From Alcaligenaceae bacterium SAGV5 (lineage in GTDB: Bacteria; Pseudomonadota; Gammaproteobacteria; Burkholderiales; Burkholderiaceae_B): a stretch of 64,000 nucleotides of DNA. Both the position numbers and the translations under genes were made by a program. The notes under the pieces are model-generated. The model saw nothing but the letters and a program-made list of their open reading frames with translations, searched no databases and had not been told where the DNA came from. The stretch covers positions 434,001-498,000 of the forward strand of contig SPDP01000003.1 in NCBI GenBank assembly GCA_009360345.1. The letters run 5' to 3'. Below are positions 15,375 through 22,761 of the stretch, in pieces; position 1 is the stretch's first letter, and every line of letters begins with the position of its first letter.

Positions 15375-17756
15375 TTAAACCCAGAGCTGCGAGGAGCTTG
15401 CCTTGACGATTTCGGCGAACTTGGCGCGAGCCTGGCCGAGGTCGGGGACGACGTACACCCACCTATCTTTGCGGGTGCCGCTCCTGATCTGACGTGTCGT
15501 CACACCGACCTTGGCGAGCAGCACCCTCGCAAGTCCAGGCAGCGGCCGCGGGTGCTTGGTGCGATTGCGGGCGAAGGACAGGTAGCTGTCATAGAGTTCC
15601 GACTTGTCGAGCTCCACCGGCCCGCCTGACCAGTCCCTATCCTCGTCGTAGCCAGGGAGTTCGCCCGTATAGAGCAACGAATGCCACCAAGCGAACTCGG
15701 GCTCCATGCCGCGCAGTTTCTGCTCGGCGAGCGCACTGTTTTGCGGGATGTCGTTGCGCGGGTGCCAGCCCACGACATTGCGTGCCAGCATGTCGTGCAG
15801 GAAGGCGGCGCGGCCTCCCTCGTCGAGTTGGCGGTTCAGGGCACGGAAGAAGGCGTGGTCGTCCTTGCGCGACTCGTTCACCTCGAACACCGCAAAGCGG
15901 CGCTCACCATCCAGGCCGGCAGGCACCACCCAATCGGAGTTGGATGCCATGATGATGTGGATGAGGTTCTTGCCCATCACGGCATCGCGGCCCTTGCCTT
16001 CATAAGCAACAGTCGGTTCGGTGACCAAAGCCTTCAACTTCGCCTCACCCGTCTTGTCGCCAGCCCAAAACGCCTCGTCCGCGAACAGGAGAATGCAGTT
16101 CTGAAGGTGCGAGTTGAAGCGGCCCGTAATGTGCTCGGGTGAGCTGATGTGCAGCCCGTGTGCGCCCGCAAGGCTCTGCAACACCCGCCCAAGCGTCCCT
16201 TTGCCCGTGCCCTTCGCGCCCTTGAATGCGATCGCCACTTCCGCAGGTTCGGACGGACGCTGGAACATGGCGGCAATCCAATTCATCACGTACTCGTAGG
16301 CCTTGCGGTCGCCATCGGTCAGCACCTCACGGATGAGCTGATCCAGCAGCGACCAGTCGCCGTGTTTCGGCTTCTCAGCCCAACCGCGCCACAGGTTCAG
16401 CCAGCCATTGTGGTCGCCTGACGGGTCGAAGATGACGCCCTTATATTGGCGGCGTGCGTGATGCTTCAGCCAGAATTGCGCCCGTGTCGTCGGGCGGTCA
16501 TTTACCTGCTCGACGAAGCTGTTGCAGTACAGGTTCTGGAAGTCCTCCTTTGTGGACCGCTGGTAGAAGTGGCGGCCGAGCACAGGGTCGAACTCTTCGG
16601 TGAAGATGCGGAACTTGCCGTTTTCCATCACGACGCTGTGCTGAGCGTTCATTTCTTCAAGGATTGCTGCCTTGCCTTCCAGCTTGGGCTCAGCCCGCAA
16701 TAGCGCGTCATCCACACCCTGGCCGAGTTCGGCGGGGTCCTCGTAGGCCTCGAAGTCATCCTCCGGCTTGGCGCGAGCAACCTCGCCTCCGCCAGCCTGC
16801 ACGACCTTGTGCAGCAGCTTGACAGTGATCGGGCGGCCGCCTTTGCCTGCGGTGGCGTGGAGCGAGTCCCAGCGGCGACCGATTATCCAGGCGTCGTCCT
16901 GGTAATCGGCATCCTGCGTGGACCAATCAATGAACTCCTGACGGCCTTCGCCGCCAGTCGCATGGTGGCAGGCCATCATCAGGTCGCGCCAGGTGTCGTG
17001 ATCCTTGAAGTCCTCGGGGTCGATCTGCTCCAGGGTCTCGGCCAGCATCTCGGGCGTGAGCTCCCCGAACCCAGCCGCTTCACCATGAGCGCGAGGGGAG
17101 CGACGAATCAGACGCAGCAGTGCATCAGGCAGGTACGGTGCCTCTTCGGGTTCGGGTGCGAAGTCATCCCAGCGGTATTTGTTGCCGTTCGGGTGAATTG
17201 ATCCCGGTGCGACCACCTGGCGGCCGGCACTCTTGAACTCAACGCCCTGGTAAGCGTCCAGGCTGTCGAGCACCTGTACATCGGCGTGCTTGCGAAACCA
17301 GTAATGATGCCCACCTGAGCCGGTCATGGTGTGAGGCGCCGTGGACAAGTCCAGCCCAGTGTCGGCGACAAGCTCGGCCAACGAGTCACGGCCCTCAGAG
17401 AAGTTGCGCGGGTCAACGTCGAGCACCAGCCAATCGGCCGGCAGACGCACGCCCACATTGCGACCATCGCGGGCCGCCTGTTCCAGTACCTCGCGGCTGT
17501 CGTAGTCACGGGCCTGCCATGCGCCGTCACGGGGCGTCTTGCCGCGCGGGCGGCCCTTGGCATCCTTCGCGTCCCAGCGATGCAGGGGAATCAGCGTCAG
17601 GCCGGCACGGATCAGGCCCTCGGCGTCGATCGATGGCGTCCTGCGGGAAGTGGCGGCGGCATGATTGGTTTGTTCTTCATGCTTGCGCCTACTCTCTCCA
17701 GGCGACTCCTTGCGCCCACGGTCTTGTCCGCCGTGGGCGTTTTCTTTTGTGGACAT
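15375..17756 (-). CDS. primase-polymerase / SF3-like helicase replication protein
   Basis: A 793-residue replication initiator in three parts. Residues about 45-215 are a bifunctional primase-polymerase (AEP) domain with catalytic DVD at 113-115, GSGGHHYWF at 147-154 and APGSIHPNG. Residues about 235-315 form a PriCT-2-type helical domain (DTWRDLMMACHH, then EFIDWS). Residues about 475-650 are an ATPase of the DUF5906/D5 kind with Walker A GAKGTGKGT (513-521) and Walker B LLFADE (556-561). Such proteins prime and unwind the origins of satellites, P4-like elements and some plasmids. It follows the AlpA-like gene by 3 bases. Confidence 0.9.
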   Translation of the reverse strand: MSTKENAHGGQDRGRKESPGESRRKHEEQTNHAAATSRRTPSIDAEGLIRAGLTLIPLHRWDAKDAKGRPRGKTPRDGAWQARDYDSREVLEQAARDGRNVGVRLPADWLVLDVDPRNFSEGRDSLAELVADTGLDLSTAPHTMTGSGGHHYWFRKHADVQVLDSLDAYQGVEFKSAGRQVVAPGSIHPNGNKYRWDDFAPEPEEAPYLPDALLRLIRRSPRAHGEAAGFGELTPEMLAETLEQIDPEDFKDHDTWRDLMMACHHATGGEGRQEFIDWSTQDADYQDDAWIIGRRWDSLHATAGKGGRPITVKLLHKVVQAGGGEVARAKPEDDFEAYEDPAELGQGVDDALLRAEPKLEGKAAILEEMNAQHSVVMENGKFRIFTEEFDPVLGRHFYQRSTKEDFQNLYCNSFVEQVNDRPTTRAQFWLKHHARRQYKGVIFDPSGDHNGWLNLWRGWAEKPKHGDWSLLDQLIREVLTDGDRKAYEYVMNWIAAMFQRPSEPAEVAIAFKGAKGTGKGTLGRVLQSLAGAHGLHISSPEHITGRFNSHLQNCILLFADEAFWAGDKTGEAKLKALVTEPTVAYEGKGRDAVMGKNLIHIIMASNSDWVVPAGLDGERRFAVFEVNESRKDDHAFFRALNRQLDEGGRAAFLHDMLARNVVGWHPRNDIPQNSALAEQKLRGMEPEFAWWHSLLYTGELPGYDEDRDWSGGPVELDKSELYDSYLSFARNRTKHPRPLPGLARVLLAKVGVTTRQIRSGTRKDRWVYVVPDLGQARAKFAEIVKASSSQLWV

Positions 17757-17759
17757 GGC

Positions 17760-18017
17760 TCAACCCTCCTGCTTCGGACGGCCGATGCCGGGGCGCAGCG
17801 ACGAAGCGTAGCCGCGCAGGGTGCCCACGCGATAGCGGACGGTCTTGGTGCCCACCTTCACGTAGTCCGGCCCGATGCGGTTGCACCTGTACCAAGCAAG
17901 CGAGCTGGGCGAGACGTTGAGGAACGCCGCTGCTTCGCGGGTGCTGAGCAGCGCATCGTCGGGGAGCTGGTGTAGTTCGGTCAGGGCGCTGGCCGAGAGT
18001 TGCAACCTATAGGTCAT
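17760..18017 (-). CDS. AlpA/excisionase-like helix-turn-helix regulator
   Basis: An 85-residue protein with a MerR-like winged helix-turn-helix at residues 21-70 (LLSTREAAAFLNVSPSSLAWYRCNR, wing PDYVKVGTKTVRY). Small proteins of this type control excision and replication genes in P4-like and PICI elements. The start with GGAGA upstream gives MTYRLQLSAS; longer in-frame starts have no ribosome-binding site. Three bases separate it from the primase gene, so they form one operon. Confidence 0.85.
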   Translation of the reverse strand: MTYRLQLSASALTELHQLPDDALLSTREAAAFLNVSPSSLAWYRCNRIGPDYVKVGTKTVRYRVGTLRGYASSLRPGIGRPKQEG

Positions 18018-18438
18018 GTCGTCTGTCTCCGCGGCAGGGAACGCAGCCATCGGACGCCTCTGCCGCAAGACAGGCGAACTGATGACTGGCGTTCCCGAGC
18101 TATTCGCGGGAACTCGACGTGATCCGTTCACCCGGCCTAGAGTGGCCGACCTTCGTTCCCCGCTGCCAAAGCGGGGCGGACCTTATAGAGGTAGTGTCGG
18201 GCGGTTGGTGACGTCCGACGATCATCATGTTAAGTCAGCACAAGACCATTTGGAACCAACGTTTGTCGCGGGAGCCAGGTGGCTCCGTGGCGCGTCTGGA
18301 ACGGCTTCGGCGGCTCTGCGCCTAGGCTGATGCGTCCGGAAGCGGCATGGGTCGCCTGGTGATGCCGTATCGGTCATTGCCGCAGCATTGACTCTCGTGT
18401 ATGATGACTATGAGTTCCATTATTGAGAGGCTTGCAGG
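18018..18438. promoter_or_regulatory. divergent control region between alpA-primase and the methyltransferase
   Basis: About 420 bases without a gene. Visible elements: an inverted repeat GTTCCCG-N9-CGGGAAC (18091-18113), a good operator candidate about 75 bases upstream of the AlpA-like start; a CCCCGCT/AGCGGGG hairpin (18158-18176); and a GGAGCC-AGGT-GGCTCC hairpin (18271-18286). AT-rich DNA from 18380 precedes the methyltransferase start and may hold its promoter (TTGACT near 18388), but no clear -35/-10 pair could be assigned. Confidence 0.5.
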
Positions 18439-19311
18439 ATGTTGCTGGGATCGTTCCAAATTAACAAAGCTCATATGGGCGACTGCCTTGAGCTGATCCC
18501 CCAACTCCCGGACGAATCAGTTGATATCGTTGTAACCAGCCCTCCTTACTGGGGACAGCGGCATTCGCAGGGCACAGGGATTGAAGAGGATCCGCGCGAT
18601 TACGTTCAATTTTTAACTGACGTGTTCTTGCGCATCCTGCCAAAGCTGAAGCCGGGCGGAATCATATGGATCAACATAGGTGATGCCTACAATACGCCAG
18701 TTAATTGGCGTGAGGATGACCGCCAGTTCAGCACTCTAGGACATGAAAAAACCGGATTAGCTGCGCACAACTCCGCGTACACAAAGCCTCGGATGAAACG
18801 GAAGGCATTCATCGAAAAGGACACAGCGTGGCTCCAATACGGAAATTTACTTGCCCTGCCATATCGACTTGTCTTGGGTCTTTGCGATGGCGGCTACCTG
18901 TTCAGAGGCGAAGTGGTTTGGCGCAAGAAGAATCCTATGCCAGAGGGGAAATGCCGCCGCCCCCATCGATATCATGAACCGATTTATTTGCTGACGAAGA
19001 ACGAAAAGCATAATTTTCGCGTCGCTCCGCCGGTCAAGAGTGTGTGGGAATTTGCTAATGAAAAGATCGACGGGCTAAAGCACTTCTCCCGATTCCCAGA
19101 AGAACTACCGTATCGTTGTATAGATGCCTATGGCCTAGCTGGCGAGGACGTTGTTGTACTTGACCCATTCTCTGGTTCAGGCACCACCGGCATTGCAGCC
19201 CTTCGGCTGGGATGCTCATATATCGGCTTTGAAATCGATCCAGAACAAGTGCAGGCATCCAATGGACGCCTCGAAGAAGCCGAAAAGGTCAAATCCCTAA
19301 CGTTGCTTTGA
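18439..19311 (+). CDS. type II DNA methyltransferase (amino-methylating, beta-class)
   Basis: A 290-residue modification enzyme. Catalytic motif IV TSPPYW (residues 33-38) comes before the AdoMet-binding motif I DPFSGSGTT (242-250), the order of beta-class enzymes; TSPPY favours N4-cytosine, but N6-adenine is not excluded. The middle part (about 80-200) is the target-recognition region. Codon use and base composition are more AT-rich than in the host. It is convergent with the restriction gene, with a 23-base overlap of the 3' ends. The start could also be the Met at residue 13. Confidence 0.92.
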   Translation: MLLGSFQINKAHMGDCLELIPQLPDESVDIVVTSPPYWGQRHSQGTGIEEDPRDYVQFLTDVFLRILPKLKPGGIIWINIGDAYNTPVNWREDDRQFSTLGHEKTGLAAHNSAYTKPRMKRKAFIEKDTAWLQYGNLLALPYRLVLGLCDGGYLFRGEVVWRKKNPMPEGKCRRPHRYHEPIYLLTKNEKHNFRVAPPVKSVWEFANEKIDGLKHFSRFPEELPYRCIDAYGLAGEDVVVLDPFSGSGTTGIAALRLGCSYIGFEIDPEQVQASNGRLEEAEKVKSLTLL

Positions 19312-20464
19312 CCCTCTGCCGTTCAGTAACGATGAAATCCGTAAAGGCATCGTCGGGAGTTGAGAAATCACAAACATGCACGCGTGCCCGCGCCTGATAC
19401 CCCTCTGGTGTAGGTGCCGTGTTCTTGTTGTAAGAGAAGCAGGCAGAGAAGAACCCGTCATCCTCGATGTCTTTGCGCTTCGCACTGCGCTGATCAGACC
19501 CTCGGCCATCGAATACCGCACCCAACTCTCCTCGATTCGTTGGGCGAGATGATGGCGTGCTCTTGCAATCCATTGTCCAGAGAGGGGAGATGTATCCTGC
19601 GGCAACGAGGGCCTGACTCATAGGAACATCATCAGTCCGCCGCTCTGCGAAGCTCGCTTTGACATGCACAACACCAATCAACTGCTCGCCCGCGCCAGTG
19701 CCCACAGTCAGCAGTACATCCATTTTGTCTGCTTCTAGGCGATGGCCAACATTCACGCTCCGGAGTAACCGGACCTTTCGTTCGCCGTCAGCAATTACAA
19801 GGTTGATACCGTGCGCCGCAAGTGCCGGACCATAATGCCGTTCAAGAATTCGCTCGAGCGCCCAACCGCCCGTTCGTTTCCAGCTCTGAGTGAAATCAAG
19901 GCGTGAGTGCTCTGACGGGTGGTTGTACTGATCACAATAGGCTCGATAGACGACAAACCACCAAAGATCTGAAGGGTTAGCGCCCGGCCACTGCTCAACA
20001 GCTTTCAGAAACGCGCTTGCGACACTCTCCGTTTTGATCGCCTTTTCTTGCTCATCGCTGACATTCTGACTGCTGAGTTGGGCCAAGCCATTCCTGAGCG
20101 AAAGAACCACTTCGGTGAATTGGTCAGTCGTCGCGTTCAAGAGCCGATAGACCGCATCATGGGCAGCGTAAGCGAATTGGATATCCAAATCGTTTCCTGC
20201 AGCCTGCGCAGAGATTGACCGATTGATGTGGGGAACGCTGCCCGTCGCGCCCTCGGCAAGATCGCTGAGGCTTCTACCGTACACAGACAGCATAGATGCA
20301 ATTACGTCCAGGCTTGGATGGATGGTACCCGCCTCAATCGCAGTGATCCACCCAGGGCCAAGGATTAGGCGCTGTTCCACTTCCGCAGGGGTAAGGCCTG
20401 CATCGCCTCGGAATGCGCTCAATCGCTGCAGAAGTCGGGAGAGATAGTCAGAGTTGGAAGTCAT
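19289..20464 (-). CDS. type II restriction endonuclease with N-terminal helix-turn-helix
   Basis: A 391-residue protein. Residues 5-72 are an Xre-like helix-turn-helix (LTPAEVEQRL, then PSLDVIASMLSVYGRSLSDLAEG). The C-terminal half has a probable PD-(D/E)xK core: D249 in DKMDVLL, then VVHVKASFAERRTDDVP with HVK at 267-269. This stretch recalls BsaWI-type enzymes, from memory only. Position between a controller gene and a DNA methyltransferase makes the restriction role nearly certain. Its start overlaps the controller's 3' end by 17 bases, so expression is coupled to the controller. Confidence 0.8.
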   Translation of the reverse strand: MTSNSDYLSRLLQRLSAFRGDAGLTPAEVEQRLILGPGWITAIEAGTIHPSLDVIASMLSVYGRSLSDLAEGATGSVPHINRSISAQAAGNDLDIQFAYAAHDAVYRLLNATTDQFTEVVLSLRNGLAQLSSQNVSDEQEKAIKTESVASAFLKAVEQWPGANPSDLWWFVVYRAYCDQYNHPSEHSRLDFTQSWKRTGGWALERILERHYGPALAAHGINLVIADGERKVRLLRSVNVGHRLEADKMDVLLTVGTGAGEQLIGVVHVKASFAERRTDDVPMSQALVAAGYISPLWTMDCKSTPSSRPTNRGELGAVFDGRGSDQRSAKRKDIEDDGFFSACFSYNKNTAPTPEGYQARARVHVCDFSTPDDAFTDFIVTERQRVKATLGI

Positions 20465-20690
20465 CGTCAAAGAGATCCTTTGCATTGATGCCCAACGCAT
20501 CGGCAAGCTTTTTGACGTTTAGGAGGCTCAGGTTTCTCTCGCCTCTTTCAACTCCGCCTATGTAGGTTCGATCAATCCCAGCGAGCTGGGCGAGTTCTTC
20601 TTGCGATAAGTCCCTTTGCTGCCGGAGTCCGCGGACTCGGGCGCCGAACCACTGCAGGAAGTCATCGTGATGCTTGGGCATACCCAGCAT
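20448..20690 (-). CDS. R-M controller (C) protein, Xre family
   Basis: An 80-residue single-domain helix-turn-helix protein: LRQQRDLSQEELAQLAGIDRTYIGGVERGERNLSLLNVKKLADAL is the classical C-protein/Xre core (residues about 21-65). Controllers first activate then repress their own promoter and so delay restriction after entry into a new host. C-boxes lie just upstream. Start options are MLGMPKHH (20690) and MPKHH (20681); C transcripts are often leaderless, and no Shine-Dalgarno is visible here. It is in an operon with the endonuclease. Confidence 0.93.
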   Translation of the reverse strand: MLGMPKHHDDFLQWFGARVRGLRQQRDLSQEELAQLAGIDRTYIGGVERGERNLSLLNVKKLADALGINAKDLFDDDFQL

Positions 20691-20704
20691 TGAAACAGAA
20701 TGAT

Positions 20705-20729
20705 GACAATAATTCCACGGACTATAAGT
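20705..20729 (-). promoter_or_regulatory. C-box operators of the R-M controller
   Basis: On the minus strand this reads ACTTATAGTCCGTGG followed by AATTATTGTC, i.e. two GACT/AGTC-type half-site pairs around CCGTGG, matching the well-known C-box pattern ACTTATAGTCCGTG. It starts 15 bases upstream of the first controller ATG. This places autoregulation of the C-R operon here. Recognised by eye. Confidence 0.85.
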
Positions 20730-20766
20730 ACCAATTTGGCATCGGCCATCTTTGTGGCGGCAAAAG

Positions 20767-20796
20767 AAAAGGGCAGCCCAGATGGGCTGCCCTTTT
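20767..20796. terminator. terminator 3' of the replacement tRNA-Thr
   Basis: Stem AAAAGGGCAGCCCA / TGGGCTGCCCTTTT, able to terminate in both directions. It resembles, but is not identical to, the terminator at 9531-9564 beside the displaced host tRNA half: tRNA and terminator travelled together. Confidence 0.85.
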
Positions 20797-20806
20797 CACT
20801 TCAAGA

Positions 20807-20882
20807 TGGTGCCGGAGATAGGAGTCGAACCTACGACCTTCGCATTACGAATGCGCTGCTCTACCAACTGAGCTACACCGGC
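20807..20882 (-). tRNA. complete tRNA-Thr(CGU) carried by the element
   Basis: A 76-base tRNA: acceptor GCCGGTG, D arm GCTC-AGTTGGTA-GAGC, anticodon loop TTCGTAA with anticodon CGT, T arm GTAGG-TTCGACT-CCTAT, 3' strand CTCCGGC, and encoded ACCA. The body is nearly that of E. coli thrW. The acceptor stem has one T-T mismatch at pair 6-67, absent from the split host copy. The 5' half differs from the host 5' half at positions 6-7 (TG for CA), so it is not simply regenerated host DNA. Probably read from the host promoter at 21118-21147. Confidence 0.95.
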
Positions 20883-20997
20883 GAAACCTAAAACTTGTTC
20901 AAACCGTGTCTGTACTTCCTTGCCATCAGACTGCTGGCGGCCCGAAAGCCTTGCCGTGCTTAGCTCCGTGGCCCAGCCTCACCGCAACCGCGTTCCG

Positions 20998-21036
20998 ATT
21001 ACGAATGCGCTGCTCTACCAACTGAGCTATGCCGGC
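20998..21036 (-). pseudogene. 5' half of the host tRNA-Thr(CGU), right attachment site
   Basis: On the minus strand this is positions 1-39 of a tRNA-Thr: GCCGGCA, D arm, anticodon 5' stem and loop, ending in ATTCGTAAT; unrelated sequence (CGGAACGCGG) follows instead of the 3' half. Together with 9567-9612 it rebuilds a 76-base tRNA with a fully paired acceptor stem. ATTACGAAT at 20998-21006 is the attachment core. Confidence 0.9.
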
Positions 21037-21117
21037 GCAAGCTTTGTGAAGCCGCCCCAGGACCCAAGAGTCCAGGCCTTCAAGGCCCAAAAAGCGCGTA
21101 CTTCAAGCTAGCCCGCT

Positions 21118-21147
21118 ATTCTAGCAAAATTTTGCGCGCGTATTCAA
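21118..21147 (-). promoter_or_regulatory. host tRNA-Thr promoter
   Basis: On the minus strand TTGAAT (21142-21147), an 18-base spacer, and TAGAAT (21118-21123) form a good sigma-70 promoter about 80 bases upstream of the split tRNA 5' half. Transcription would run through the truncated half and 115 more bases into the complete tRNA. Confidence 0.6.
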
Positions 21148-21150
21148 ATG

Positions 21151-21795
21151 CTACTCCGCATCCGGCTGCGCATCGGGATGGGCGGCCTGGAACGCGGGCA
21201 GCGCCGCGCAATGGTCGGCGATGCGCAGCACGGTCGGCATGGCGCCCAGGTCCGACTTCAGGCGGCGGGCGTTGTAGACCTGCGGCACCAGGCACAGGTC
21301 GGCCAGCGTCGGCTGGTCGCCATGGCAGCACAATCCCGTCGAGGGCGAGTCGGCCAGCATGCGTTCGAGCGCGGCCAGGCCGCCCTCCACCCAGTGCCGG
21401 TACCATTCGTCGCGCCCCTGCTGGTCCACGCCCAACGGGCTCTTCAGGTACTTCAGCACGCGCAGATTGTTCAGCGGATGGATGTCGCAGGCAATGTTCA
21501 GCGCCAGCGCCCGCACGCGGGCACGCTCGGCCGGGCTGGCCGGCAGCAGCGCGGGCTGCGGACGCGTCTCCTCCAGGTATTCGATGATGGCCAGCGACTG
21601 GGTCAGGACATGACCGTCGTCTTCCAGCACCGGCACCAGGGCGGCTGGGCTCAGGCGACGGAAATCGGGCTGCAGCTGCTGGCCGCCATCCTTGAGCAGG
21701 TGCACCGCGAGATAGTCGTACGGCAGCCCTTTCAAGGCCAGCGCGATGCGCACGCGATACGCGGCGGAACTGCGGAAATAACCATAGAGACGCAT
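21151..21795 (-). CDS. maiA: maleylacetoacetate isomerase (zeta-class GST)
   Basis: A 214-residue glutathione transferase fold. The N-terminal motif SSAAYRVRIAL holds the catalytic serine pair of zeta-class enzymes (usual SSCxxR); Q-S-L-A-I-I-E-Y-L binds glutathione, and the C-terminal helical domain follows. It isomerises maleylacetoacetate to fumarylacetoacetate, or a related maleyl compound, in tyrosine or gentisate breakdown. No homogentisate or gentisate genes are next to it. ispH begins its 3' end 16 bases away on the same strand. Confidence 0.88.
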   Translation of the reverse strand: MRLYGYFRSSAAYRVRIALALKGLPYDYLAVHLLKDGGQQLQPDFRRLSPAALVPVLEDDGHVLTQSLAIIEYLEETRPQPALLPASPAERARVRALALNIACDIHPLNNLRVLKYLKSPLGVDQQGRDEWYRHWVEGGLAALERMLADSPSTGLCCHGDQPTLADLCLVPQVYNARRLKSDLGAMPTVLRIADHCAALPAFQAAHPDAQPDAE

Positions 21796-21810
21796 GAAGG
21801 CTCCGTAGGA

Positions 21811-22761
21811 CTACAGGCGGACGTTCTTGGACAAGCCCCTGGGCAGCGGGAAGGCGATGCCTTCCTCGGCGCCCGCCAGGGTGCGCACCGACGCCGCGCC
21901 CAGTTCCTTCAGGCGGGCGATGACCTGCTGTACCAGCACATCGGGCGCCGAGGCGCCGGCCGTGACGCCCACCCGGCGGCGCCCTTCCAGCCAGGCAGGA
22001 TCGATATCGGCGGCGCCGTCGATCAGATAGGCGGACACGCCCTTGCGCTCGGCCACCTCGCGCAGCCGATTGGAATTGGAGCTGTTGACGCTGCCCACCA
22101 CCAGCACCAGGTCGCACTCGGGCGCCATCACCTTGACGGCATCCTGGCGGTTCTGCGTGGCGTAGCAGATGTCGCTCTTCTTGGGCTCGGAAATATTCGG
22201 AAACCGGCCCTTGAGCGCGGCCGCGACCTGCGCCGCGTCGTCCACCGACAGCGTGGTCTGGGTCACGTAGGCGAGCCTCTCCGGATCGGCCACGACCAGC
22301 GCGGCCACGTCCTCGACCGTCTCGACCAGATACATGCCGGCCTCGGACTGGCCCAGCGTGCCCTCCACTTCAGGGTGCCCCTTGTGGCCGATCATGACGA
22401 TCTCGTTGCCGGCGGCCCGCATCTTGGCTACCTCGACATGGACCTTGGTCACCAGGGGACAGGTGGCGTCGTACACCCGCAGGCCGCGCTGTTCGGCCTC
22501 GCCACGCACCGCCTTGGATACGCCGTGGGCCGAGAACACCACCGTCGCGCCGACCGGCGCCTCGTCCAGTTCCTGGATGAAGACGGCGCCCTTGGCGCGC
22601 AGGTCCTCGACCACGTAGCGGTTGTGGACGATCTCGTGGCGCACGTAGATGGGCGCGCCATAGATCTGGAGCGCCCGTTCGACGATCTCGATGGCCCGGT
22701 CGACGCCGGCGCAAAAGCCGCGCGGCTGGGCCAGGACCACTTCCATGGGCGCCTGCGCCAT
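21811..22761 (-). CDS. ispH: 4-hydroxy-3-methylbut-2-enyl diphosphate reductase
   Basis: A 316-residue iron-sulfur enzyme, the last step of the MEP isoprenoid pathway, giving IPP and DMAPP. The three cluster cysteines are visible in PRGFCAGV (about residue 18), DATCPLVTK (about 100) and KKSDICYAT (about 200); the substrate Glu/His residues VRHEIVHN and GHKGHPE are present. The start codon overlaps the stop of fkpB by one base (TGATG), the standard fkpB-ispH arrangement. Confidence 0.96.
   Translation of the reverse strand: MAQAPMEVVLAQPRGFCAGVDRAIEIVERALQIYGAPIYVRHEIVHNRYVVEDLRAKGAVFIQELDEAPVGATVVFSAHGVSKAVRGEAEQRGLRVYDATCPLVTKVHVEVAKMRAAGNEIVMIGHKGHPEVEGTLGQSEAGMYLVETVEDVAALVVADPERLAYVTQTTLSVDDAAQVAAALKGRFPNISEPKKSDICYATQNRQDAVKVMAPECDLVLVVGSVNSSNSNRLREVAERKGVSAYLIDGAADIDPAWLEGRRRVGVTAGASAPDVLVQQVIARLKELGAASVRTLAGAEEGIAFPLPRGLSKNVRL

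Larger units (their letters stand above)
9604..21006. mobile_element. integrated satellite-like element that splits tRNA-Thr and carries a replacement tRNA
   Basis: About 11.4 kb bounded by direct copies of ATTACGAAT (9604-9612 and 20998-21006), each attached to one half of a split host tRNA-Thr gene. Contents: tyrosine integrase, AlpA-like regulator, primase-polymerase/helicase, origin-like DNA, TerS-like gene, unknown small genes, type II R-M genes with controller, and a complete tRNA-Thr. There are no capsid, tail, portal, large-terminase or conjugation genes. The R-M part (18.4-20.7 kb) is visibly more AT-rich than the host. This fits a phage satellite (PICI-like) or a replicative island; the boundaries are seen directly, the class is inferred. 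Confidence 0.85.

Noticed and set aside
18016..18330. Plus-strand open frame opposite alpA and its control region
   Set aside because: It overlaps the AlpA-like gene antisense, lacks a ribosome-binding site and spans the operator hairpins.
20920..21111. Small open frame over the 5' half of the host tRNA
   Set aside because: It crosses tRNA sequence and the tRNA leader, without ribosome-binding site or family similarity.
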